Shown one piece after another: positions 8,880 to 17,670 of a stretch of 64,000 nucleotides of DNA. The notes beneath the pieces are model-generated. The model did not search any database and was not told the origin of the DNA. It saw only the letters and a list, made by a program, of their open reading frames with translations. This stretch comes from Actinomadura logoneensis (GTDB lineage Bacteria > Actinomycetota > Actinomycetes > Streptosporangiales > Streptosporangiaceae). The stretch covers positions 1 to 64,000 of the forward strand of contig NZ_QURH01000099.1 of assembly GCF_003428695.1 (NCBI RefSeq). The letters are read 5' to 3'. The translations under genes were made by a program, and so were the position numbers. Position 1 is the first letter of the stretch. Each line of letters opens with the position of its first letter.

Positions 8880-10814
8880 TCACGACGCCGACGCGGACGG
8901 CCAGACGCCGCCGGATCGCGGAGACCGCGCCTCACCGGGCCGGGTCTCCGCGCCGCCGGGCGTCTCCGTCCCTGCGGCGGCGCCGTCCGCCACCACGTAA
9001 GACCCGCCCGGCCCGGACGAAACCCGCGGCTGCTGCGGCGCCTGCGGCTCGGACGAGGCCCGCGGGTGCTGCGACTCGTGCAACGCGGCCGGAACCTGAG
9101 GGTGCTGCGGCTCGGTCGGGGCATCCGGATGCCGCGCCCCGGACGCACCGCCCCGGTGCTCCAGCCCCGGCGGAACGTGAGGGTGCTGCGGTCCGGACGC
9201 AACGCGCGGGTGCTGCGAGCCGGGCGGAACGTGAGGATGCTGAGCCCCAGGCGGAACGTGCGGGCCCGGCGACCCGGGCGGAAGGTGCGGGGGCTGCGGC
9301 GGGCGCGGCTTGGACGGAGCGACCGTCGCCTGCGCCTCCCCCAAAGGCGAGGGGCCAGGGGAATCGTGCGTCCGGCGAGGATCGGCGCCGGGTTCGCCTG
9401 ATGTGCCGCCGTCGCCGTGGGCCTCCCGGGCCAACTGCTCACCCCGCTCGTCCGGCCCCTGCCGCCCCTCCTGCGCCTGCTGGTCGGCCCGCCCACGCGC
9501 CAGGCCCCGCCGCCCGTCCCCGGCGACGGCGGGCGGCTCGTGAGGCGTGGCCGAGCGCTCCCGGGCCGCGGTGATCAAGGCGCCGCGGAGCTGGTTCCAG
9601 GTGAGGGTGAGCATCGCGGCGACCGAGAGGCCGAGCACTCCCGCGAGCGCGACGACGGTCTCCGGGCCGAGGTACTGCGCCGCCGCACCGCCCGCGAGGA
9701 TCCCGATGCCCTGGCCCGCGAGGATGCCGGACTGGGCGAGGCCGAACGCGCGCGCACGGCCGTCCGCCGGGACGGCCGCGACGAACGCGGCGTTCGCGGC
9801 GAGCTGGTAGGCGCCGCCCACCCCGGACAGGGCGTAGATCGCGACCACGCCCCACAGCGGCGGATGCGCGCCCGCCACGATCAGCGGCGCGCAGGACAGC
9901 ATGGCCATCCACCCCATCGAGCGCAGCCGGTTCGTCGGCCGGACGCAGCGGCTGAACACGAACGCGCCGATCACCATCCCGGTCGGCATCGCCGACATCA
10001 GCACCCCGACCGTGAGGGCGCTGTGGTCGAACGTGGCCGCGTACGGCGCGGCGATGCCCTCCGGGAGGACGTAGAACGCGCACAGCCACGCGAACAGCAC
10101 CAGCACCCGCAGCACGGGGTCGCCGAACACCAGGCGCGCGCCGTCCCGCGTGCCGCGCCACAGGCTCCGGGTCTCCCGCTCGCGTTCGCGCGGCGCGGGC
10201 CGTCCGCGCAGCCCGGCCAGCAGGATCAGCGCGGACGCCGCGAACGTCACGGCGTTGATCCCGAGCGCCTGGTAGGTGCCGACCACCGCCACGATCGCGC
10301 CGCCCGCCGCGAACCCCAGCATCTGGGTGCCCTGGTGGGTGATGTTGTTGATGGCCGATCCGGCGACATACCTGTCACCCTCCAGGACGTCCGGGAGCAG
10401 GGCCGCGCGGGCGGCGGTGAACGGCGCGCCGAGCAGGACGGTGAGGAACAGCAGCACGCACAGCGCCCAGAACGGCATCGCGCGCAGCGCCATCAGCGCC
10501 ACCAGGACCGTCCGTGCGAGGTCGCACGCCACCATGACGGTGCGCCGCGGGAACAGGTCGGCCAGCCCGGACAGCACCGGCCCGCCGACGATCGGCGGCA
10601 GGTAGGTCAGCGCGTAGGTGAGGGCCGTGTACAGCGCCGAGCCGGTCCGCTGGAACACCAGGACGGCCAGCGCCACCTGCGCGAGCTGGTCGCCGACGAA
10701 CGACAGCGCCTGGGCCAGCCACAGCGCGCGGAACTCCCCCACCGCGAACACCTCGCGATAGGTGGCCTGCGCCTCCGCCGGCCGCCGGTGCCGACCGCTC
10801 TGCCGTCCAGCCAC
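8880..10814 (-). CDS. MFS transporter with long repetitive cytoplasmic tail
   Basis: The first ~410 of 644 residues are a 12-helix major facilitator of the drug/macrolide exporter type (EFRALWLAQALSFVGDQLAQVALAV; then NNITHQGTQMLGFAAGGAIVA). The last ~230 residues are disordered, starting with charged Gln/Arg/Glu sequence and continuing with about eight degenerate 10-11 residue repeats built on QHPHVPPG. Such a tail is unusual for MFS proteins and His-rich enough to bind metal. The substrate is unknown. Frame and codon bias continue through the tail, so I take it as translated. Start at ATG 10814; the gene diverges from the zincin region. Confidence 0.88.
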   Translation of the reverse strand: MAGRQSGRHRRPAEAQATYREVFAVGEFRALWLAQALSFVGDQLAQVALAVLVFQRTGSALYTALTYALTYLPPIVGGPVLSGLADLFPRRTVMVACDLARTVLVALMALRAMPFWALCVLLFLTVLLGAPFTAARAALLPDVLEGDRYVAGSAINNITHQGTQMLGFAAGGAIVAVVGTYQALGINAVTFAASALILLAGLRGRPAPRERERETRSLWRGTRDGARLVFGDPVLRVLVLFAWLCAFYVLPEGIAAPYAATFDHSALTVGVLMSAMPTGMVIGAFVFSRCVRPTNRLRSMGWMAMLSCAPLIVAGAHPPLWGVVAIYALSGVGGAYQLAANAAFVAAVPADGRARAFGLAQSGILAGQGIGILAGGAAAQYLGPETVVALAGVLGLSVAAMLTLTWNQLRGALITAARERSATPHEPPAVAGDGRRGLARGRADQQAQEGRQGPDERGEQLAREAHGDGGTSGEPGADPRRTHDSPGPSPLGEAQATVAPSKPRPPQPPHLPPGSPGPHVPPGAQHPHVPPGSQHPRVASGPQHPHVPPGLEHRGGASGARHPDAPTEPQHPQVPAALHESQHPRASSEPQAPQQPRVSSGPGGSYVVADGAAAGTETPGGAETRPGEARSPRSGGVWPSASAS

Positions 10815-10955
10815 GCGCTCTCCACTCCGCTCTCCCCTCCTCCCATTAACTCACGCTGCGTGGCAGTTATGTGACCTACCGTGCCCAATTCATGGCACTC
10901 ATTGCCGAGCGGACGCCTTGATCCGCCCGTGATCTGCGCCGACCCGCCCCGGCGG

Positions 10956-11306
10956 TCAGTACCCGAGCTCGTGCAGCCGGGCGTCGCCGATGCCGAAATG
11001 ATGGGCGATCTCGTGCACGACGGTGATCCGGACCTCCTCGACGACCTCCTCGGCCGTCCGGCAGGTCCGCAGGATCTCGTCACGGTAGATCGAGATCTGA
11101 TCGGGCAGGACCCCGGCGTACCAGTCACCGCGCTCGGTGAGGGGTACCCCCCGATACAGGCCGAGCAGACCTGGCTCCGGCGCCTCGTCCTCGACGACGA
11201 TGACGACGTTGCGCATGTGCGCGGTCAGCTCGGCCGGGATGGTGTCGAGGGCCTGCGAGACCAGGTCCTCGAACGCCTCCCGCGACATCTCGATCACATC
11301 GCCCAT
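10956..11306 (-). CDS. Zincin-like metallopeptidase family protein
   Basis: A 116-residue protein with the zinc-peptidase motif HEIAHHFGIGD (98-108), in which HExxH and a downstream Asp would bind zinc. It opens with MSREAFEDLVSQALDTIP, as in the small 'metallopeptidase family' (DUF1025-type) proteins of actinobacteria, normally 110-130 residues. Its target is unknown. The start codon faces that of the phosphoesterase only 24 bp away, so the two promoters must overlap the genes or the initiation sites. Confidence 0.88.
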   Translation of the reverse strand: MGDVIEMSREAFEDLVSQALDTIPAELTAHMRNVVIVVEDEAPEPGLLGLYRGVPLTERGDWYAGVLPDQISIYRDEILRTCRTAEEVVEEVRITVVHEIAHHFGIGDARLHELGY

Positions 11307-11330
11307 TCTGCTCCACCGGAGGGAGACGCC

Positions 11331-13130
11331 TTGCCGCGCAGCAGCCGGAAGCCCCGCATCCCGGCCTTCCGCGTCCGCCTGCCCGCCCCCGTCCACACCC
11401 GCCTGTCGGCCGCGGCGACCCGCCTGCGGACGCCGCGCATGCGCCGCACGGGCCGGGTCCTGGCGGTGATCGCCGTCGGGCTGCTCGGCGGCCTCGCCGG
11501 ACTCCTGGTGGGCGGACGGGTCGACACCCCCGTCGGCCCCACGGACGTGGCGCTCTCCCTCCGCGCGTCCTGGGACGGCGGGACGACCATCGCCATCCCG
11601 CCCCTCGGCGCCCTGCACCTGGACACCCACTGGGGCCCGGTCGCGCTGCGCGCCCAGGTCACCCAGCTGCGCCTGGAGGACGCCCGCGCGTTCATCGAGA
11701 GCGCCGACATCTCCGACCGGCAGATGACCGACCGGATCGCCGGACAGCTCTGGCACGGCGTCTGGACCATGCTGCTCCGCGCCGTCCTGGCCGCCCTGTT
11801 CTGCGCGTTCGTCGCCGGCCTGCTGATCTTCCGCTCCTGGCGGCGCGCGCTCGCCGGCTCCGGCGTCGCGCTCGCCGGGATGCTCGCGGTCGCCCTGGCC
11901 GCCTGGCTCTCCTTCAGCCCCTCGTCCCTGGCCGAACCGCGCTACACCGGCCTGCTCGCCAACGCGCCCCGCGTCGTCGGCGACGCCCGCAACCTGGTCG
12001 AGCGCTTCACCTCCTACCGCGCGCAGCTCGCCCGCCTGGTCGGCAACATGTCCCGGCTGTACGCCGCGACGTCCAGCCTCCCGACCTACGAGCCCGACCC
12101 GTCCACGCTGCGGATCGTGCACGTCTCCGACATCCACCTGAACCCGGCCGCGTGGGACGTGATCCGCTCGGTCGCCGACCAGTTCCAGGCCGACCTGATC
12201 ATCGACACCGGCGACCTCATGGACCACGGCACCCGCGCCGAGGACAAGTTCGCCGACGACATCTCGACCTTCCGCGTCCCGTACGTCTACGTGCGCGGCA
12301 ACCACGACGCGCGCGGCACCCAGAAGGCCGTCGCGCGGCAGAAGAACGGCGTCGTCCTGGACGACACGACCAAGCAGATCGAGAACCTCACGATCTACGG
12401 CGTCGGCGACCCCCGCTACACCCCGGACAAGTCCACCCGCGGCGACAGCGTCGGCGACGACCAGATGCGCGCCGAGGGCCTGCGCCTGGCCGAGAAGCTC
12501 CGCGCGTCCGGCACCCGCCCCGACATCGTGCTCGCCCACGACCCGGCCGAGGGCGCCGCCTTCTCCGGCCTGACCCCGCTGGTCCTCTCGGGCCACCGGC
12601 ACAAGCGCGACACCTCCCTCCTCCCGACCGGCACCCGCCTGTTCGTCCAGGGCTCCACCGGCGGCGCGGGCCTGCGCGGCCTCGAACACGAGGAGCCGAC
12701 CCCGATCGAGCTGTCCGTCCTCTACTTCAGCCGCGCCACCCACCGCCTCCAGGGCTGGGACGACCTGCGCCTCGGCGGCCTCGGCCTGACGTCCGCGCAG
12801 ATCGAACGCCACCTCGAACCCAAGCCCGACCACCCCGTCACACCGCCCGCCCCGTCCCCCGCCCCGACCCCGTCCTCCCCCTTCCCGTCCCTGCCCGCGT
12901 CCCAGTGGCCGACGAGAACCCCGTCCGCACCGACCTGCCCGCGTCCCAGTGGCCGACGAGAACCCCGTCCGCACCGACGACTTCGCCGTCCCGTCCATAA
13001 CCGTTTGTGCGTCCGCCCACGTTGTCCCCTATGCTGGGCACAGGTGGGCCACGCCCACCTTGGGCCCCCTTCGTCTAGCGGCCTAGGACGCCGCCCTTTC
13101 AAGGCGGTAGCGCCGGTTCGAATCCGGTAG
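11331..13130 (+). CDS. Membrane-anchored metallophosphoesterase, 3' end frameshifted
   Basis: Residues ~40-65 form a membrane helix, two more helices lie near 143-205, and from ~260 there is a calcineurin-type phosphoesterase domain: VSDIHLNP (DxH), TGDLMDHG, RGNHDARG, VLAHDPAE and SGHRHKRD supply the two-metal ligands. GGAGGG (11318-11323) stands 7 bases before TTG 11331. The C-terminus is abnormal: an exact 44-bp tandem duplication (12891-12978) shifts the frame, so the ORF runs on through the tRNA-Glu promoter and most of that tRNA gene to 13130. With one copy removed it would end at TAA 12998-13000 after ...SAPTTSPSRP. The catalytic domain is intact. Confidence 0.85.
   Translation: MPRSSRKPRIPAFRVRLPAPVHTRLSAAATRLRTPRMRRTGRVLAVIAVGLLGGLAGLLVGGRVDTPVGPTDVALSLRASWDGGTTIAIPPLGALHLDTHWGPVALRAQVTQLRLEDARAFIESADISDRQMTDRIAGQLWHGVWTMLLRAVLAALFCAFVAGLLIFRSWRRALAGSGVALAGMLAVALAAWLSFSPSSLAEPRYTGLLANAPRVVGDARNLVERFTSYRAQLARLVGNMSRLYAATSSLPTYEPDPSTLRIVHVSDIHLNPAAWDVIRSVADQFQADLIIDTGDLMDHGTRAEDKFADDISTFRVPYVYVRGNHDARGTQKAVARQKNGVVLDDTTKQIENLTIYGVGDPRYTPDKSTRGDSVGDDQMRAEGLRLAEKLRASGTRPDIVLAHDPAEGAAFSGLTPLVLSGHRHKRDTSLLPTGTRLFVQGSTGGAGLRGLEHEEPTPIELSVLYFSRATHRLQGWDDLRLGGLGLTSAQIERHLEPKPDHPVTPPAPSPAPTPSSPFPSLPASQWPTRTPSAPTCPRPSGRREPRPHRRLRRPVHNRLCVRPRCPLCWAQVGHAHLGPPSSSGLGRRPFKAVAPVRIR
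12891..12978. repeat. Exact 44-bp tandem duplication
   Basis: Bases 12891-12934 and 12935-12978 are identical. As 44 is not a multiple of three, the second copy is read in another frame and removes the natural stop of the phosphoesterase gene. This is either a very recent duplication or an assembly error. Confidence 0.95.
13005..13035 (+). promoter_or_regulatory. Possible promoter of tRNA-Glu
   Basis: TTGTGC (13005-13010) and TATGCT (13030-13035) resemble -35 and -10 boxes, with a long 19-bp spacer, and would start transcription about 20 bases before the tRNA. It lies inside the frameshifted extension of the phosphoesterase frame, which argues that this extension is not ancestral coding sequence. 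Confidence 0.35.
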
Positions 13131-13136
13131 GGGGTA
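13064..13136 (+). tRNA. tRNA-Glu (anticodon TTC)
   Basis: A 73-base cloverleaf. The acceptor stem GCCCCCT pairs with AGGGGGT, the anticodon stem CCGCC/GGCGG encloses the loop CTTTCAA with anticodon TTC at 13098-13100, and the T arm has GGTTCGAATCC. The discriminator base is A; CCA is not encoded. Confidence 0.97.
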
Positions 13137-13152
13137 CGTCACAGACAGCCAT

Positions 13153-13190
13153 TGCCCCGCCCGCGCCAGCGGCCGGGGCATTCGCTTTTG
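13153..13190 (+). terminator. Terminator-like hairpin after tRNA-Glu
   Basis: TGCCCCG (13153-13159) pairs with CGGGGCA (13174-13180) around a GC-rich loop and is followed by TTCGCTTTT. It lies 17 bases after the tRNA. Confidence 0.6.
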
Positions 13191-13400
13191 CGGGCATTAG
13201 CGCGCCTTGGGCCACTTGTCACTGCACCGGCTCAAACAAGACCGGACCGCACGCACTCTTTGCCCCAATGGCTGGTCACTTTCGAACGCGCCGCTCTACG
13301 CCGGGCAAGTGATCGCCAGACGCCTGCCGTCGGTGACCGTCACACCTTGCGGGCTGACATCAGCTGCCAATGGCGGACTGTGCGTGGGGCAGCGGTCGCT

Positions 13401-13475
13401 GGGGTGGGTGTGCTTGGGGTGGAAGTGGGATTAAGGGGGTGTTTGGGGGGTTTACGGGCTGTCAGGGGGTGGGGC
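13401..13475 (+). other. G-run tract with G-quadruplex potential
   Basis: Within 75 bases there are at least eight runs of three or more G separated by 1-9 bases (for example GGGGG-TGTTT-GGGGGG-TTTAC-GGG), meeting the usual G4 pattern more than once on the + strand. It lies about 240-310 bases upstream of the CHAP protein start. Confidence 0.6.
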
Positions 13476-13708
13476 TTACAGGCTGACAACAGGGGATTCT
13501 TGTGGACGGGGTGGATTGTCGGGGAGCATGATCCGCGCTCGGGGTGAGGCCGCTGTGGGGTGGTGCTCGCCCTGGGTGCCGGGGTCCCTCGCGCCTCACC
13601 CGCCGCCGCATCGGGGACGCCGGCGTTCGGGTCCGTCCCGGGCCGCCGTGTCGCGGGCCGGGTGACGGGCCGAAGTTCCATCCTCCGACCCTGGTGAAAG
13701 GGAAGAGC

Positions 13709-14524
13709 ATGAAGTTGCTCGGCAAGGCTCTGACCGCGGCGACCGCCGTGGCTGCGCTTGGTGGGGGCGTTCTCGCCACCGCGGGACCCGCGTCCGCCGC
13801 CGGTCGTAACGGGACGTGCGACAACGGCGAGTTCTGCCTGTACTACAACAGCAACCAGAAGGGTTCGCTCTCGGACTTCACCGGGTCGATCAGCAACTAC
13901 GGGGACAAGCAGCCCGGTTGCTACGACTTCAAGAGCGCGGGCGCCGGCAAGGGGAAGTGCGTCAAGAACGCCGCCGCGTCGGTCTGGAACCGCAGCAGCA
14001 AGACCGTGCGGGTGTACTTCAACAGCAACTACGGCGGTCGGTACCAGGACTTCAAGCCGGGCGTTAAGGGCAACCTCAACGCCGGTCTGAAGAACCAGAA
14101 CGCCTCCCACTCGTTCGGCGTGCCGAAGCCGGGCGGCGGCCAGACGCCTCGCAACGACTACGACCACAACGCGCGCGGCTTCGCCCAGAACAACTGCACC
14201 GCCTTCGCGGCCTGGCGCATCGCGAGCCGGCTCGGGGTCCGCAACTTCAACAACCACTGGAAGACGACCTGGGGCAACGCCGGCATGTGGGACAACGCCG
14301 CGCGCCGGGTCGGTGTGCGGGTCGACAAGACGCCGAAGGTCGGCGCGATCGCCGTCAACGACGTCCACAAGGTCGGCCACGTCGCGTACGTGAACAAGGT
14401 GTACTCGGACGGCTCGTTCGACGTCGAGGAGTACAACTGGAACACCCCGCTGCACTACGGCACGCGCCACCACCTGCGGGTGAGCAACGCGCAGTCGGCC
14501 TTCCAGTGGATGCTCCACTTCTGA
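13709..14524 (+). CDS. Secreted I36-domain plus CHAP-domain protein
   Basis: A 271-residue protein with a Sec signal peptide (cleavage near ASA-A, residues 28-31). Residues ~32-135 form a peptidase-inhibitor I36 (streptomyces metalloproteinase inhibitor-like, beta/gamma-crystallin) domain with Cys37, 43, 71 and 84. After a PKPGGGQTP linker, residues ~150-271 form a CHAP amidase domain with catalytic Cys163 (NNCTAFAAWR) and His224 (VGHVAYV). It would cut peptidoglycan cross-links or stem peptides outside the cell; the I36 part may bind wall or block a protease. GGGAAGAG precedes the ATG. A strong hairpin terminator follows. Confidence 0.88.
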   Translation: MKLLGKALTAATAVAALGGGVLATAGPASAAGRNGTCDNGEFCLYYNSNQKGSLSDFTGSISNYGDKQPGCYDFKSAGAGKGKCVKNAAASVWNRSSKTVRVYFNSNYGGRYQDFKPGVKGNLNAGLKNQNASHSFGVPKPGGGQTPRNDYDHNARGFAQNNCTAFAAWRIASRLGVRNFNNHWKTTWGNAGMWDNAARRVGVRVDKTPKVGAIAVNDVHKVGHVAYVNKVYSDGSFDVEEYNWNTPLHYGTRHHLRVSNAQSAFQWMLHF

Positions 14525-14534
14525 TCGCCCGACT

Positions 14535-14567
14535 CCGGTTCCCCGCCGCGGCGCGGCGGGGAACCGG
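14535..14567 (+). terminator. Strong hairpin terminator
   Basis: Perfect 16-base arms (CCGGTTCCCCGCCGCG at 14535-14550 and its complement at 14552-14567) lie 10 bases after the CHAP gene stop. There is no T-run, as is common for actinobacterial terminators. Confidence 0.8.
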
Positions 14568-14715
14568 CCCCGGGTGAGTGTTCAGCCCCAGTACCCGGAC
14601 CGTTCCGACGTATGTCGCCAGGACGGAACCGAAGGCCGTCAGCGTCGCCGTCGGAAGACGGTGGTCGCGTCGCGGACCTGGGAGGGCCGCGACGCCGGGT
14701 TCGAGGAGCTGGTCG

Positions 14716-15759
14716 ATGCGGGTCGGAGTGCTTTCGCTGCGCGTGGCGGTCGCCGGGGCGGCACTGGCGGCAGGGGGCGGACTCGCGGCGCCGGCGCAGG
14801 CCGCGCCGTCGTTCTGCGGGCATGACCAGCGTGCGACGCCCGACGCGCGGTACCTGTGCGTCAAGACCGGCGACCTGCTGGACGTGCGGATCGGCGACGT
14901 CAAGCCGACCCAGCCGTCGCTCGGATACGACGAGGTCTACTACAAGCTCGGGCGTTACACGCTGGGCAAGGACGCGGTCAACAAGAAGTTCGACGACTGG
15001 TGCGAGGCGGACGGACGGGTCGCCGCGGCGAGCGTGAAGCCGGGCGCCCGACTGGACGATCCGTCCTCGTTCACCTGCGAGCTGCCGGTCGGCGGGGAGA
15101 CAGCCGCCAGCGTCGCGGCGATGAAGACGGTCGTCATCGGCCCTGGCGGCCGTCCGTACCTGACGGACGGGCACCACACGCTCACCTCGTTCGCCGAGAC
15201 CCCGGACGGCGGTCTCGACATGCATGTGCGACTCCGCGTGCTGGGGAACCTCAGCACCTTGCCCCGGAAGAGGTTCTGGGCGGAGATGGCCGCGCACAAG
15301 TGGGACTACCTGCGTGACCCGGAAGGCAAGCCCGTCAAGGTGAACAAGCTGCCGGACAGTGTCGGGCTGTCGAACTTCCAGGACGACAAGTACCGCAGCC
15401 TTCTCTACTTCGGCCGCGACATCGGCTACACGCAGAACAGCGTCCCGTTCCAGGAGTTTTACTGGGGTAGCTGGGTGCGGGACGGCAAGCCGGTCGACCT
15501 TTCCACGTGGAACGCAAACGACCTGGCGAGCTACCTGAGCACCGTCAAGACGCTGACTCAGAAGATGACGGCCCTGCCGAAGAGCACGGTCGTGGACAGC
15601 GGATTCACCGCCGGGCAACTCGGTGCGCTCGACCAGTGGAATGCCGGGGCGCCCGCCACCAAGGGCGAGTTCGACAAGCTCAGCAAGCCCTACGACGCGT
15701 CCAAGCCAGGCAAGCTCGCGTACGCGCTGGAGTACAAGCGCGTCCATGGGCTGAACTGA
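14716..15759 (+). CDS. Secreted ParB-like nuclease-fold protein
   Basis: A 347-residue protein with a signal peptide (residues ~1-31, ending AQAA). The mature part matches the putative ParB-like family of about 300 residues: LLDVRIGDVKPTQPSLGYDEV, then YLTDGHHTLTSFAE, where the Asp-Gly-His-His cluster is the family's likely active site. Members are exported and of unproven function. GAGGAG lies upstream of the ATG at 14716. It sits between two other envelope/signalling genes on the same strand, 191 bp after the CHAP gene. Confidence 0.8.
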   Translation: MRVGVLSLRVAVAGAALAAGGGLAAPAQAAPSFCGHDQRATPDARYLCVKTGDLLDVRIGDVKPTQPSLGYDEVYYKLGRYTLGKDAVNKKFDDWCEADGRVAAASVKPGARLDDPSSFTCELPVGGETAASVAAMKTVVIGPGGRPYLTDGHHTLTSFAETPDGGLDMHVRLRVLGNLSTLPRKRFWAEMAAHKWDYLRDPEGKPVKVNKLPDSVGLSNFQDDKYRSLLYFGRDIGYTQNSVPFQEFYWGSWVRDGKPVDLSTWNANDLASYLSTVKTLTQKMTALPKSTVVDSGFTAGQLGALDQWNAGAPATKGEFDKLSKPYDASKPGKLAYALEYKRVHGLN

Positions 15760-15937
15760 CGTCCGGCGCGAACACGAAGCGAACCGAGCCGGACGACGTT
15801 CCTGGTCGTCGTCCGGCCCGGAATCGGCATTGCGCAATTGCGCGGGGGTTGCGCAGAGCTGCCCGTTCTCCCGGGCCGCGGACGAAGACGACGCACAGAC
15901 TGGACGGCGAGGTTGACGCCGTTTCGGGAAGGTGCGC

Positions 15938-17575
15938 GTGGACGAGTCGTGGCGGGTGGCCGGGGTTTCGCCGTTGGAGAGCGGGGACCCGCGGCAGGTC
16001 GGGAACTACCGGCTGCTCGGCAGGCTGGGCGCGGGCGGGATGGGCGAGGTCTTCCTCGGCAGGTCGCCGGGTGGGCGGCCGGTCGCGGTGAAGGTCATCC
16101 GGCCCGGGATCGCGGCGCACGCGCGGTTCGCCCGGGAGGTGGAGGCGGCCCGGCGCGTCGGCGGGTTCCACACCGCGCAGGTCGTGGACGCCGACGCGGA
16201 GGCGCGGCCCCCGTGGCTCGTCACGGCGTACGTGGCGGGCCCCTCGCTGCGCGAGGCCGTCGAGGAGCACGGGCCGCTGCCGGCGCACACCGTGCTGGCG
16301 CTGGGCGCGGGACTGGTCGAGGGGCTCGGGGCGGTCCACGCCTGCGGGATCGTCCACCGCGACCTCAAGCCCGCGAACGTGCTGATCGCCTCGGACGGGC
16401 CGCGCATCATCGACTTCGGCATCGCGCGGGCCGTGGACGCGTCGTTGATCACCGCGTCCGGGTCGATGGTGGGGACGCCCGGGTACATGTCGCCCGAGCA
16501 GGTGCGCGGCGAGCACGAGCTGGATCCCGCGAGCGACGTGTTCTCGCTCGGCTGCGTCCTGGCGTACGCGGCGACGGGCACCGGCCCGTTCGAGGCCGGG
16601 TCGACGGCGGGGGCGATCCAACGGATCCTGTTCTCCGAGCCGGATCTGAGCCTGGTCCCGGACGGGGTGCGCGAACTGGTCGCCGACTGCCTGGCCAAGG
16701 ACCCCGCGAAGCGGCCGGGCGTGGACGATCTGGCCCGGCGGCTGGCGGGCAAGGCGGCGGGGCCGGGATGGCTTCCGACGGCGGTCGACTCGATGGTGGC
16801 CGAGCGGTCCGTCGAGTTGCCGACCAGTCCGGACGTCCCGGGTGCCCCGCCCACCCGGAAGGACGCGCGGCACCGCCCGCGACCTGCGAAGAGGTGGAGG
16901 CGCCGGTACCTGGTCGGGGCTCTGGCCGCCGCCGTGTGCACGATCGTCTCGGCGGGAGCCGTGGCGGCGTGGGCGTCGGGGTTCCCCTCGCGCGGGTCGC
17001 ACGAGTCGTCCTCGCCGCGGTTGGTCGCGCCTCCGATCGCGTCGGCGCCGACCTCCGCGTCCACGGCTCCGACCGCGACACCGACCACCGGCGGGACGGA
17101 CCGGACGTCCGGCGCGGAACCCACCGCCGACGACTCGTCCGGTGCGTCCCCGGCGCGGACGCCGGTGCGCAAGGCCGGGCCGTCGAGCGCTCCGTGGACG
17201 AACTGCCGTCCGTACGTGCCCGTGGCGCGGGCGCAGCTCGCGATCGATCCGTGCGTGCGCCTCTCGCGGCACGGGCTCGACATGGTGGTGAACGTCCGGG
17301 CGCTGAGCTCGGCGGGGACGTCCGGGACCGTGTCGGTGTGGGTCTGGGTCGCCAACGAGACCAACAGCAAGTACCGCGCGAGTCTGCACCGGTGCCGCGT
17401 GTCCCTCGCGTCGTCCGAGGACGAGGGGATGTGCGGCCCGTTCTCCTACACGCCCGACGGTTCGGGCACGTATCACGTGGCGGCGAGCGCGGCCCGGTCC
17501 GGCCAGGCGCTTCCGCCGGAATGGCCGCCGCAGTTCACCGGGACCGGGACGCAGCCGGTGACCTGGTCAGGCTGA
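15938..17575 (+). CDS. Transmembrane serine/threonine protein kinase (PknB type)
   Basis: A 545-residue receptor-like kinase. The glycine loop GAGGMG (31-36), VAVKV with Lys52, HRDLKPAN (140-147), DFG (159-161) and GTPGYMSPEQ form an intact Hanks-type catalytic domain. A single membrane helix lies near 325-347, followed by a Ser/Thr/Pro linker and an extracellular domain of ~130 residues with four cysteines but no PASTA repeats, so the sensed signal differs from PknB. GGAAGG precedes the GTG at 15938; GTG 15932 is also in frame. The neighbours are secreted wall-related proteins, which may be its signalling context. Confidence 0.92.
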   Translation: MDESWRVAGVSPLESGDPRQVGNYRLLGRLGAGGMGEVFLGRSPGGRPVAVKVIRPGIAAHARFAREVEAARRVGGFHTAQVVDADAEARPPWLVTAYVAGPSLREAVEEHGPLPAHTVLALGAGLVEGLGAVHACGIVHRDLKPANVLIASDGPRIIDFGIARAVDASLITASGSMVGTPGYMSPEQVRGEHELDPASDVFSLGCVLAYAATGTGPFEAGSTAGAIQRILFSEPDLSLVPDGVRELVADCLAKDPAKRPGVDDLARRLAGKAAGPGWLPTAVDSMVAERSVELPTSPDVPGAPPTRKDARHRPRPAKRWRRRYLVGALAAAVCTIVSAGAVAAWASGFPSRGSHESSSPRLVAPPIASAPTSASTAPTATPTTGGTDRTSGAEPTADDSSGASPARTPVRKAGPSSAPWTNCRPYVPVARAQLAIDPCVRLSRHGLDMVVNVRALSSAGTSGTVSVWVWVANETNSKYRASLHRCRVSLASSEDEGMCGPFSYTPDGSGTYHVAASAARSGQALPPEWPPQFTGTGTQPVTWSG

Positions 17576-17670
17576 CCCTTCCCGGTCGCTCGGGGGCGTC
17601 GGGCGGTTACGTGGGGGTTCGGGCGTTTACACTGTGGCCCACCGCACACGGACTGCCACTGGGGAGACGC

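Larger units (their letters stand above)
13137..13708. other. Intergenic stretch after tRNA-Glu
   Basis: No gene is supported in these 572 bases. They hold a terminator-like hairpin just after the tRNA, then unremarkable sequence, then a G-run-rich tract at 13401-13475, and finally the leader of the CHAP gene. A long antisense frame (13340-14518) is a shadow. Confidence 0.6.

Noticed and set aside
9417-10874. Long + strand open frame opposite the MFS gene
   Set aside because: It is an antisense shadow of a GC-rich gene: composition is Arg/Gly/His-rich and no domain is visible.
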